6,449 nt of DNA from Candidatus Methanophaga sp. GoMg3.2. GTDB taxonomy: Archaea > Halobacteriota > Syntropharchaeia > Alkanophagales > Methanospirareceae. The notes below the pieces were generated by a model. That model searched no databases. It saw only the letters and a list, made by a program, of their open reading frames with translations, and was not told the origin of the DNA. This document shows, piece after piece, positions 1 through 6,189 of this stretch (position 1 is the first letter of the stretch; each line of letters opens with the position of its first letter). Position numbers and translations under genes: made by a program. Location of the stretch: NCBI GenBank assembly GCA_013180565.1, contig QBUN01000290.1, positions 1 to 6,449 on the forward strand, read 5' to 3'.

Positions 1-50
1 CATTTTTCCCTTCTCTATATCTCCAATAAAAAGCATAATAAAAATAAAAT

Positions 51-80
51 AAAAAAGACTCCTTAAAAAAATCAGGAGTC
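51..80 (-). terminator. Hairpin plus U-tract terminator of the CARDB gene
   Basis: Read on the minus strand, a perfect 7-bp stem (GACTCCT at 57-63 pairing with AGGAGTC at 74-80) with a 10-nt A/T-rich loop is followed at once by six T residues (56-51) and then further T-rich sequence. It lies about 50 nt beyond the stop codon of the large minus-strand gene. This is the form of an intrinsic terminator, and archaeal RNA polymerase also stops at U-tracts, so it is probably the 3' end of that mRNA. The stretch between (81-130) is A-rich on the mRNA, with CAAAA-like steps, and contains no gene. Confidence 0.7.
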
Positions 81-130
81 CAACAATTTTTTAGTTTTAG
101 TTTTGTTTTGTTTTTTCTTTGTCTCTATGG

Positions 131-3100
131 TTATCCACTTGATGTTACGTTTACCATCTTTGTATCAAACATCTGTGACCATGTACCATCCCAGAACCTC
201 TCTGACCACACACGTACACGCAGAGTGTTGTTGTCCACCTCATCAAGATCTGCATCTACGGTCGCATTTATGGTGAAGTTTAGCCAGTCACAATGCTCGA
301 GTACAATCGGCCCAAATTCCCAGTACAGTGTTGTTGCAGCACTTGGTTCGACGTCTATTGGTATTACATTATAGGGCACATTAAGTGACCAGTTGTATAC
401 TAAGCTGTCTTCCATTGCATCCCAGACCTGTATATAGCTCAGATTGCGGCAGGTGCCATTGTTATGGATTGTACACCTGAACGTCACATCAGTACCGTTG
501 GGTGCTCTGTAAGTATCTGCCCATTCTCCACTGGTAACATTCCACACTTCCTTGGTGATATCCATCCTTATACCTGGGTCTGGCCATACAGTTGCAGTGG
601 CTATACTTGTGGTTAATGTATCTCTACATGTCGTCGCATTGGCAGTTATAGTGTTTATGCCTTGTGGTAGCGCTCCTGCTACGTCGTAGCAGCAATCTAC
701 TAGTCTTGCGTCTATAGTGTAAGCTATGTCAGCTCCGCACGCCAACGTATTATGGTGCCAGGAGATTGTTCCATCTGGTAATATTGCCCATCCTACTGGT
801 GTCGCAGTAACGAATTCTAAGCACGCTGGTAGAGTATCATTGACATATATGTCAGTCAGACCGCAGCAGCAACAATTCTCGTTTTCGACTGTAGCAGCGA
901 AACTCACTATGTCACCGAAATGTGCATTGAATTGGTTAGCGGTGACCACCTTGGTGACCCGTATATTTCCTACAACTCCACAGGGCCGAATGTTTATCTC
1001 GCAGTTATTGCTTTCATTGCCTTCGTCAACGACATTGTAATGGTCGGCACAAACTGTGATGTTTATGGTGGCCGGCCCAACGCAGGCAGACTGGAGATCA
1101 AAGTCGCCATTCCAGCTCGCACCTGGTCCCAATGCAGGTATATTATCGTCGAGCTGCGCTAACACGCCATCAACAAATAGGGCTACAGAGTTGTTGTTAC
1201 CACAACACCAATCTGCTATTTCATTCCCGTTGTTCGTTACGGTATAATCTACATGATAGTCGCACAGCGCCACGTCAGCTATAGTTGTCACCACCGTCTT
1301 CGTGATCTCTAAGTCAGGCCCCGGTGATAGGCATGTGAAGATATTTGTCATGCAGTTGTTGTTCTCGTTGCTCTCGTTAACAACCTTGGTATCGTCTGCA
1401 CAAACCCTGACGTCAATGTCCTTATCATTTGGGCAAAGCTCAAGTGCAAACGCACCGACAAACCTCCCATTTGGTGCTATTACTGGGACAAGGACATTCT
1501 GTGTCTCCACAAGCATGTTATCAATGTACAGGGTTGCGTAGCTTTCACCTGCATCTGCGACTCCGACGTTCTCTATGATGAAGTGCACGATCACATGTCC
1601 ATCTGATTTTACAGCTTCCCCCCACGTATTGTTTACTACTAGGTCAGGCTTTAGCTGTATCGGGCATGGGAAGATATTTGTCATGCAGTTGTTCGTCTCG
1701 TTGGTCTCGTTAACCACATGGGTATCGTCTGCACAAACCCTGACGGTAATGTCCACACCGTATGGGCAGTTCTCAGGTTCAAACGCACCAGAATATATCC
1801 CACTTGGTCCTAATTCTGGGACATAGACATTCTGTAACTTCACAGCCATGTCATCAATATACAAAGTTGCGTAGCTTTCACATGCATTTACGGTTCCGTT
1901 GTTGTGTATCTCGAAGTGTACGATCACCTGTCCATCTACTGGTTCCTCCCACTTATTCTCCACTACTAGGTCGGGCTTTGCCGGGCATGTGCAGTTATTT
2001 ATCCTGCAGTTGTTCGTCTCGTCGCTCTCGTTAACATCGTTGAAATCGTCTGCACAGACCGTGAAGGTAATGTTCGTACCGGGTGGGCAAGGCTCAGGAG
2101 CAAATGCACTGGCATAGCTCGTTCCTGCTGCTAACGTCGGAACACTAGCTGTGTCCATCCGCACGCCATTGAGGTACTTGCATGCAATACTTGGTCCCGC
2201 ATCTGCGCCTCCGATGTTCTCTACGACGAAGTGCTTGATCACCGTCCATAGTCCACAGCATACATATACCTGTTCATCCCACGCCTCGCTCACTATTAGG
2301 TCAGGCTTTGCCGCACATGTGTACTCATTTGTCATGCAGTTGTTCGTCTCGTTGCTCTCTTCAACCACATGGGTATCGTCTGCACAAACCCTGACGGTTA
2401 TGGTCGTACCAGGTGTGCAAGGCTCAGCTGCAAACTTACCGGAATATATCCCACTTATTCCTAATTCTGGGACATAGACATTCTGTATCTTCACAAGCAT
2501 GTCATCAATGTACAGGGTTGCGTAGCTTTCACCTGCCTTTGCGGTTCCGTTGTTGTGTATCTCGAAGTGCACGATCACCTGTCCATCTACTGGTTCCTCC
2601 CACTTATTCTCCACTACTAGGTCGGGCTTTGCCGGTATCGGGCATGTGTACTGATTTACCAGGCAGTTGTTGTTCTCGTTGCTCTCGTCAACAACGTCGT
2701 CATTGTCGGCACAAACCGTGACGGTAATGGTCGTAAGAGGTGGGCAATCCTGAGCAGCAAATTCACTGCCATAGCTCGTACCTGGTTGTAACACCGGAAC
2801 ACTAGCTGTGCCGATCATCACGCCATTGATTTCCAAGCACGCAGTACTTGCACCTGCCTCTCCGTCTCCGATGTTCTGGATCACGAAGTGCACGATCACC
2901 TGTTGATCTACTCTTACAGGTTCCTCCGACATCTCGATCACTATTAAGTCAGGCGTTGGTATGTCGAGTGTGTAGTACTCTGTCTCGCAGTTGTTCGTCT
3001 CGTCGCTCTCCTCAACCACATGGGTATCGTCTGCACAAACCCTGACGTTAATGGGCGTACCAACTGTGCAATCCACAGCTGCAAACTTACCGATAAACCT

Positions 3101-4618
3101 CCCATTTAGTCCTAATTCTGGGACCTCGACATTCTGTATCTCCACAGACATGTCATCAATATACAGGGTTGCATAGCTTTCACCTGCCCTTGCGTCTCCG
3201 TCGTTCTGGATCACGAAGTGCACGATCACCTGTCCATCTACTCTTACAGGTTCCTCCGACATCTCGATCACTACTAGGTCAGGCTTTAGCTCTGGCGGGC
3301 ATGTGAAGTAATTTGTCTCGCAGTTGTTCGTCTCGTCGCTCTCGTCAACCACATGGGTATCATCTGTACAAACCTTGACGGTAATTGTCGTACCAGGTGT
3401 GCAATCCTCAGCTGCAAACTCACTGGCAAACCTCCCATTTGGTCCTAATTCTTGGACAAGGACATTCTGTTTCTCCACAACCATGTCATTAATATACAGG
3501 GTTGCGTAGCTTTCACCTGCATCTCCGTCTCCAATGTTCTCTATGACGAAGTGCACGATCACCTGTCCATCTTCATTTACGGTCTCGTACTTAGCGCTCA
3601 CTACTAAATCAGGCTCTAGCGGTATCGGGCATGTGAAGTAATTTGTCTCGCAGTTGTTCGTCTCGTCTCTCTCGTCAACCACATGGGTATCGTCTGTACA
3701 AACCCTGACGGTAATGGTCGTACCAGGTGTGCAACAATCCTCAGCTGCAAACTCACTGGCAAACCTCCCATCTGGTCCTAATGCTTGGACAAGGACATTC
3801 TGTTTCTCCACAACCATGTCATTAATATACAGGGTTGCGTAGCTTTCACCTGCATCTCCGTCTCCAATGTTCTCTATGACGAAGTGCACGATCACCTGTC
3901 CATCTTCATTTACGGTCTCGTACTTAGCGCTCACTACTAAATCAGGCTTTGCCGGGCATGTGTACTCATTTGTCATGCAGTTGTTCGTCTCGTCGCTCTC
4001 GTCAACAACGTCGTCATTGTCGGCACAAACCGTGACGGCAATGGTCGTAAGAGGTGGGCAAGGCTCAGGTGCAAATGCACCGACATGGCTCTCTCCTCCT
4101 GCTAACGCAGGAACAAAAGCTGTGTCCTTCTCTATGTCATTGATGTACATGCACGCAGTACTTTGTCCCGCATCTCCGTCTCCGATGTTCTTTACGATGA
4201 AGTGCACGATCACATCTTCATTTACAGATTCCTCCCACTGCTCCATCACTACTAAGTCAGGCTGTGGTGTTTGTCCTCCTGGAGTGCAGCAACTAGTATC
4301 TATACAATCTACACAGACCTCTACGTCATCGACTCCATTCCATCTGTAGTCTCTGAATGACAGCGTTGCTGTCTCCCCTGCGTTTAAAGTATACCTCTTG
4401 CGTTCTTCGAATTCCCCATCAATATTTAAACACATGTGGCCATCTGCCTTTGCAGCCGAATATATTGTGAAGTATACCTTGTTATCATCTCCGATCTCGC
4501 AATCCGTGACAATAACGCCTGGACTCGCACTTACTGTTGTCACCGCCGCTAAAAGAGAAACCACCATAATCGCTGCTATTCCTATCGAAATTGCTTTTAA
4601 TTTGCTTTTTGTATTCAT
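131..4618 (-). CDS. Large secreted Cys-rich protein with ten CARDB-like repeats and two DUF11-like domains
   Basis: Encodes 1495 residues, probably an extracellular structural or adhesion protein. Residues 1-31 are a Sec signal (Lys-rich start, hydrophobic core about 9-28, likely cleavage after VSA at 31). Residues 32-119 form a beta-rich domain with Cys pairs. Ten CARDB-like repeats follow, each opening with PDLVV or a variant, at about 120, 225, 336, 446, 556, 665, 772, 882, 991 and 1101. Each ends in a motif like VCADxxxVVDESxExNNC. Residues 1215-1345 resemble DUF11 (GDIVSFAATVEN, then DTLPACLEFV), and 1347-1470 is a second, more divergent copy. Most repeats carry four conserved Cys, suggesting disulfides outside the cell. 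Such domains are known in archaeal surface proteins; a specific ligand cannot be read from sequence. There is no C-terminal membrane helix or sorting signal: the protein ends at NVTSSG, so it may be released or held by partners. The ATG is chosen because a strong Shine-Dalgarno lies 12 nt upstream. The gene has its own promoter and terminator, so it is probably monocistronic. Confidence 0.93.
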   Translation of the reverse strand: MNTKSKLKAISIGIAAIMVVSLLAAVTTVSASPGVIVTDCEIGDDNKVYFTIYSAAKADGHMCLNIDGEFEERKRYTLNAGETATLSFRDYRWNGVDDVEVCVDCIDTSCCTPGGQTPQPDLVVMEQWEESVNEDVIVHFIVKNIGDGDAGQSTACMYINDIEKDTAFVPALAGGESHVGAFAPEPCPPLTTIAVTVCADNDDVVDESDETNNCMTNEYTCPAKPDLVVSAKYETVNEDGQVIVHFVIENIGDGDAGESYATLYINDMVVEKQNVLVQALGPDGRFASEFAAEDCCTPGTTITVRVCTDDTHVVDERDETNNCETNYFTCPIPLEPDLVVSAKYETVNEDGQVIVHFVIENIGDGDAGESYATLYINDMVVEKQNVLVQELGPNGRFASEFAAEDCTPGTTITVKVCTDDTHVVDESDETNNCETNYFTCPPELKPDLVVIEMSEEPVRVDGQVIVHFVIQNDGDARAGESYATLYIDDMSVEIQNVEVPELGLNGRFIGKFAAVDCTVGTPINVRVCADDTHVVEESDETNNCETEYYTLDIPTPDLIVIEMSEEPVRVDQQVIVHFVIQNIGDGEAGASTACLEINGVMIGTASVPVLQPGTSYGSEFAAQDCPPLTTITVTVCADNDDVVDESNENNNCLVNQYTCPIPAKPDLVVENKWEEPVDGQVIVHFEIHNNGTAKAGESYATLYIDDMLVKIQNVYVPELGISGIYSGKFAAEPCTPGTTITVRVCADDTHVVEESNETNNCMTNEYTCAAKPDLIVSEAWDEQVYVCCGLWTVIKHFVVENIGGADAGPSIACKYLNGVRMDTASVPTLAAGTSYASAFAPEPCPPGTNITFTVCADDFNDVNESDETNNCRINNCTCPAKPDLVVENKWEEPVDGQVIVHFEIHNNGTVNACESYATLYIDDMAVKLQNVYVPELGPSGIYSGAFEPENCPYGVDITVRVCADDTHVVNETNETNNCMTNIFPCPIQLKPDLVVNNTWGEAVKSDGHVIVHFIIENVGVADAGESYATLYIDNMLVETQNVLVPVIAPNGRFVGAFALELCPNDKDIDVRVCADDTKVVNESNENNNCMTNIFTCLSPGPDLEITKTVVTTIADVALCDYHVDYTVTNNGNEIADWCCGNNNSVALFVDGVLAQLDDNIPALGPGASWNGDFDLQSACVGPATINITVCADHYNVVDEGNESNNCEINIRPCGVVGNIRVTKVVTANQFNAHFGDIVSFAATVENENCCCCGLTDIYVNDTLPACLEFVTATPVGWAILPDGTISWHHNTLACGADIAYTIDARLVDCCYDVAGALPQGINTITANATTCRDTLTTSIATATVWPDPGIRMDITKEVWNVTSGEWADTYRAPNGTDVTFRCTIHNNGTCRNLSYIQVWDAMEDSLVYNWSLNVPYNVIPIDVEPSAATTLYWEFGPIVLEHCDWLNFTINATVDADLDEVDNNTLRVRVWSERFWDGTWSQMFDTKMVNVTSSG
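980..4261 (-). repeat. Coding tandem array of ten CARDB-like modules, period about 328 bp
   Basis: Module starts, in gene order, are near 4261, 3946, 3613, 3283, 2953, 2626, 2305, 1975, 1648 and 1318, giving spacings of 105-111 codons. Two module types are visible. Type A (modules 1, 5, 7) has an STAC or SIAC strand, a TASVP- or TAFVP-like segment and an NDDVV or related turn. Type B (modules 2, 3, 4, 6, 8, 9) has SYATLYI(D/N)DM, a QNVxVPELG-like segment and DDTHVV. Module 10 is divergent (WCCGNNN insertion). Module 4 has lost the last Cys (YYTLD instead of YFTCP), module 7 gains a CC pair at 787-788, and module 8 has Cys913 where its relatives have Gly. The array arose by in-frame duplication with later exchange between copies. 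Confidence 0.9.
3451..3948 (-). repeat. Exact 165-bp duplication within CARDB modules 2 and 3
   Basis: Positions 3451-3615 and 3784-3948 are identical by eye over 165 bp at an offset of 333 bp. The remaining half of each module differs by only about seven substitutions and one 3-bp insertion. The insertion is an extra CAA in CAACAATCC near 3734, which adds one Cys codon in module 2 (EDCCTPG rather than EDCTPG). Synonymous sites have not diverged in the identical part, so this is a recent tandem duplication or gene conversion. Confidence 0.9.
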
Positions 4619-4630
4619 TTGTTTTTCTTT

Positions 4631-4638
4631 TCACCTCC
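4631..4638 (-). promoter_or_regulatory. Shine-Dalgarno of the CARDB gene
   Basis: The minus strand reads GGAGGTGA, fully complementary to the usual 3' end of archaeal 16S rRNA, 12 nt before the ATG at 4618-4616. It fixes the start codon. The long spacer is shared with the other two genes in the window. Confidence 0.88.
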
Positions 4639-4673
4639 TAATTTTTTTTTGCTTTTATATGCTATCTTCCAAT

Positions 4674-4718
4674 GGGGGGTGCTTCCTTCTTCACCCCCCC
4701 TCGCCCCACATAAGGGGC
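4674..4718 (-). promoter_or_regulatory. Two GC-rich hairpins in the 5' leader of the CARDB gene
   Basis: On the mRNA, GCCCC (4718-4714) pairs with GGGGC (4707-4703) around a 6-nt loop. Then GGGGGGTG (4699-4692) pairs perfectly with CACCCCCC (4681-4674) around a purine loop AAGAAGGAAG. If transcription starts about 25 nt from the TATA box, the first hairpin sits at the very 5' end of the transcript. Neither hairpin is followed by a U-tract, so they are unlikely to be terminators. They could protect the 5' end or control translation; this is inference. Confidence 0.55.
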
Positions 4719-4740
4719 ACGTTCTTACTTGCTTCTCCTT

Positions 4741-4760
4741 CTATATATATACCTTAAAAA
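4741..4760 (-). promoter_or_regulatory. TATA-type promoter of the CARDB gene
   Basis: The minus strand reads TTTTTTAAGGTATATATATAG: a TATA element at 4752-4741 preceded by a purine-rich BRE-like stretch. The expected start of transcription is about 4715-4722, giving a leader of roughly 100 nt. A second TATA-like ATATAAAAG lies at about 4660-4652, but a start from it would fall inside the Shine-Dalgarno, so the distal element is preferred. Confidence 0.6.
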
Positions 4761-4773
4761 ATATTACGGGTTC

Positions 4774-4782
4774 AAAAAAAAA
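4774..4782 (-). terminator. Possible U-tract terminator of gene 2
   Basis: Nine consecutive A on the plus strand give a U9 tract on the minus-strand transcript, about 100 nt after the stop codon of the 231-residue gene and just ahead of the next gene's TATA box. No clear hairpin precedes it. Archaea can terminate at such U-tracts alone. The 3' region between (4800-4884) has A-rich CAAAAA steps on the mRNA, like the 3' region of the CARDB gene. Confidence 0.4.
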
Positions 4783-4884
4783 TGTTATACCCCTATACTT
4801 AGTTTTGTTTTTGCTTTTTTGCTTTTTGATTTATGGATACCTTTTGAGATCGGTAGCTTATTTTTTTCTTGTTAGCCGCTTAAC

Positions 4885-5580
4885 TTATGGACAGCCTAAC
4901 CAGTCACCTAACATAGCCTCCTCACAGGTCTGCCTAATATCTATGGTCTTCTCTATGCGGAAGTCTCCAATGGTCTCCTCGAGACCTACCGCAATCGTGT
5001 GGTGCTTGTTATCCTTATCTTTTGCTGCGAAGCCTATATGCGCTTTCCCGAGTACATCTGCCGATACTGTCTGTGTAAGTGCTTTGTCAATACCACAAAC
5101 AGCGTTACCATCGATATCCAATCCTGTATATGTAACAACCGTTTCCTCTTTCTGCAATCGCTCACACTGATCAAAGTAAGCATCTGTGACTGCGCCGATT
5201 ACATAGTTCTTCACGCACTTCTTCTCTATCCATTTCTGGTCATAACTAAGGTTCTGGTATGTTATCGGAAAATACTCAACATCGAATATCTTCTTCTCTT
5301 CCAAGCTCTCTATGCAGACGTTGTTAGCATCATCCCATTTGTTCACTTCCAAAGTCCACTTTTGCGATGTAACAATACCGGTTCCCGATTCAAGCTCTCT
5401 CATCTCGATACCAGTGGCGATTCCCTTCTGTGTATCAACAGTATAATCTACATTCTTCCAACCCACACCCTTTACGTTACTCTCGACCCAGACGTAATTT
5501 GCTGCGGCTGCGCTCGCTATGGTTCCTATCAGCCCAAAGATAACCATTGCTGCTACAAGCATTCTTAATCCCTTTTTCAT
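4885..5580 (-). CDS. Exported six-cysteine protein of unknown family, 231 residues
   Basis: I do not recognise the family. Residues 1-27 are a typical Sec signal: MKKGLRM, a hydrophobic core (LVAAMVIFGLIGTIA), then small residues SAAAA where cleavage is expected. The mature part of about 205 residues is rich in alternating hydrophobic/polar segments that suggest beta strands (for example VVTYTGLDIDG, and the HTIAVGLEE to EKTIDI stretch). It has Cys at 89, 122, 139, 162, 219 and 230, an even number that would allow three disulfides. There is no second membrane segment. It could be read from a GTG at 5595 (236 residues), but that GTG lies inside the Shine-Dalgarno GGGGGTGA, so the ATG at 5580 is preferred. 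It has its own promoter and is followed by 266 bp before the CARDB gene on the same strand. A shared envelope role is suggested only by neighbourhood, export and Cys content. Confidence 0.87.
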   Translation of the reverse strand: MKKGLRMLVAAMVIFGLIGTIASAAAANYVWVESNVKGVGWKNVDYTVDTQKGIATGIEMRELESGTGIVTSQKWTLEVNKWDDANNVCIESLEEKKIFDVEYFPITYQNLSYDQKWIEKKCVKNYVIGAVTDAYFDQCERLQKEETVVTYTGLDIDGNAVCGIDKALTQTVSADVLGKAHIGFAAKDKDNKHHTIAVGLEETIGDFRIEKTIDIRQTCEEAMLGDWLGCP

Positions 5581-5591
5581 CTTTTCTTCTT

Positions 5592-5599
5592 TCACCCCC
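5592..5599 (-). promoter_or_regulatory. Shine-Dalgarno that decides the start of gene 2
   Basis: The minus strand reads AGGGGGTGA (5600-5592), 11 nt before the ATG at 5580-5578. The spacing matches the 12 nt seen for the other two genes. The GTG inside this motif is in frame, but would have no ribosome binding site of its own. Confidence 0.75.
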
Positions 5600-5659
5600 T
5601 ACTTTTTCTTATCTGGCTACTCTTATAAATAGCTGCCATTATAAAGTATTCAGTGTGGG

Positions 5660-5676
5660 TATATAAAAGCTTTTCG
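5660..5676 (-). promoter_or_regulatory. BRE/TATA promoter of gene 2
   Basis: The minus strand reads CGAAAAGCTTTTATATA: a BRE-like CGAAAAG followed by a TTTTATATA box. Transcription should start near 5637, giving a leader of about 55 nt. The element closely resembles the one upstream of gene 3 (CGAAACCTTTATATAA). A nearer TATA-like sequence (TATTTATAAG, around 5630-5621) would start the RNA at about the Shine-Dalgarno and is less likely. Confidence 0.6.
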
Positions 5677-5755
5677 ATTATTCCAATGTTCTCGGTCAGT
5701 GTCTAAATCAAGCAGCAGAAGTACCAAAAATGGGAACGGGTAACTATGAGCAGCT

Positions 5756-5781
5756 AAAGAAGGGGTAATAACCCTTTCTTT
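5756..5781 (+). repeat. 11-bp hairpin with AATA loop
   Basis: AAAGAAGGGGT (5756-5766) pairs with ACCCTTTCTTT (5771-5781) around AATA. There is one G·U pair if transcribed from the plus strand, and an A·C mismatch if from the minus strand. It lies about 90 bp upstream of the gene 2 promoter. The pairing favours a plus-strand RNA, but no plus-strand gene ends just before it. Its role is unknown. Confidence 0.5.
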
Positions 5782-5841
5782 TTCCGATTCCTCACGATTT
5801 CCACTCTCGTAATTTCGCATGCATACATACATAGTTACATC

Positions 5842-5881
5842 AACGCCTTTTAACTGCAAATAGCGTCTCTTAACTGCAAAT
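5842..5881 (-). repeat. Two tandem copies of a 20-bp unit
   Basis: On the minus strand the unit ATTTGCAGTTAARAGRCGYT occurs twice head to tail (5881-5862 and 5861-5842) with 17 of 20 identical positions and a 12-bp identical core. It lies at the edge of the structured block and about 170 bp upstream of the gene 2 promoter. It could be paired binding sites for a regulator, or a slippage duplication. Two copies are too few for a CRISPR. Confidence 0.65.
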
Positions 5882-5929
5882 TAACGTTTGAGTTCTTGCA
5901 AGACCTTTATGAACCGCCTTCTTCTTATC

Positions 5930-6153
5930 CGCCTCTTTGCGCGGTGGATCTGTCCCGGGCCCAACGGTTCAACCCCTTCCTTTCACTTGCGTTACAGCCC
6001 CGTATCCCGTCCCTCTGGCTTCACCACAGCCTGTTACTTACCAGACTGGATGCGAGGTTCCGGTTGGATTTGCACCAACCTGATATTATGAATTTTGCTC
6101 GGCACACTCACGACTTTTTGCATTCACGCAATTTCGGGTCCAGGCAGGCACAC
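5930..6153 (-). ncRNA. Structured non-coding block, possibly a truncated group II intron domain I
   Basis: The minus strand is richer in G and C than its surroundings and holds compact hairpins. GGTTGG and CCAACC form a perfect 6-bp stem around the 7-nt loop TGCAAAT (6080-6062). AGTCTG and CAGGCT pair (one G·U) around GTAAGTAA (6047-6028). The strand also carries phrases such as GTAACGCAAGTGAAAG (about 5995-5980) and GTGTGCC (6153-6147 and 6107-6101), which remind me of group II intron domain I and of the GUGYG 5' end; these introns occur in Methanosarcina and ANME archaea. I see no domain V and no reverse transcriptase frame towards 5600, so if it is an intron, only a 5' piece remains. Boundaries are approximate. 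Another structured RNA is possible. I saw no RNase P signature (no GAGGAAAGTCC), no SRP signature and no full tRNA. Confidence 0.3.
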
Positions 6154-6189
6154 TTGGATAATCGCCAAAAAGGTGTCTGCATTTGGAGA

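Noticed and set aside
1..24. Minus-strand ATG at 3-1 with a weak GGAGAT about 15 nt upstream, a possible next gene
   Set aside because: Only the start codon is inside the window and the ribosome binding motif is weak and distant, so no coding signal can be judged.
108..4349. Many plus-strand open frames of 60-160 codons antisense to the CARDB gene, with recurring peptides
   Set aside because: They recur because the DNA beneath is a repeated coding array; they are shadows of the minus-strand gene with Ser/Thr-rich, unnatural composition.
4619..5170. Plus-strand 183-codon frame over the leader of gene 1 and the end of gene 2
   Set aside because: Its first part is translated poly-T intergenic DNA and the rest is antisense to gene 2; it also lacks a ribosome binding site.
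5650..5859. Minus-strand 69-codon frame upstream of gene 2
   Set aside because: It runs across the gene 2 promoter and a hairpin, has no ribosome binding site, and has no recognisable composition.
5842..5881. Tandem 20-bp repeat as a CRISPR remnant
   Set aside because: The two units are directly adjacent with no spacer, and there are no cas genes.
6056..6085. T-arm-like hairpin GGTTGG-TGCAAAT-CCAACC suggesting a tRNA or cobalamin riboswitch
   Set aside because: No matching acceptor stem, D-arm or anticodon arm can be found for a tRNA, and the following conserved core of a cobalamin riboswitch (CCCGCxxCTGTA) is absent.
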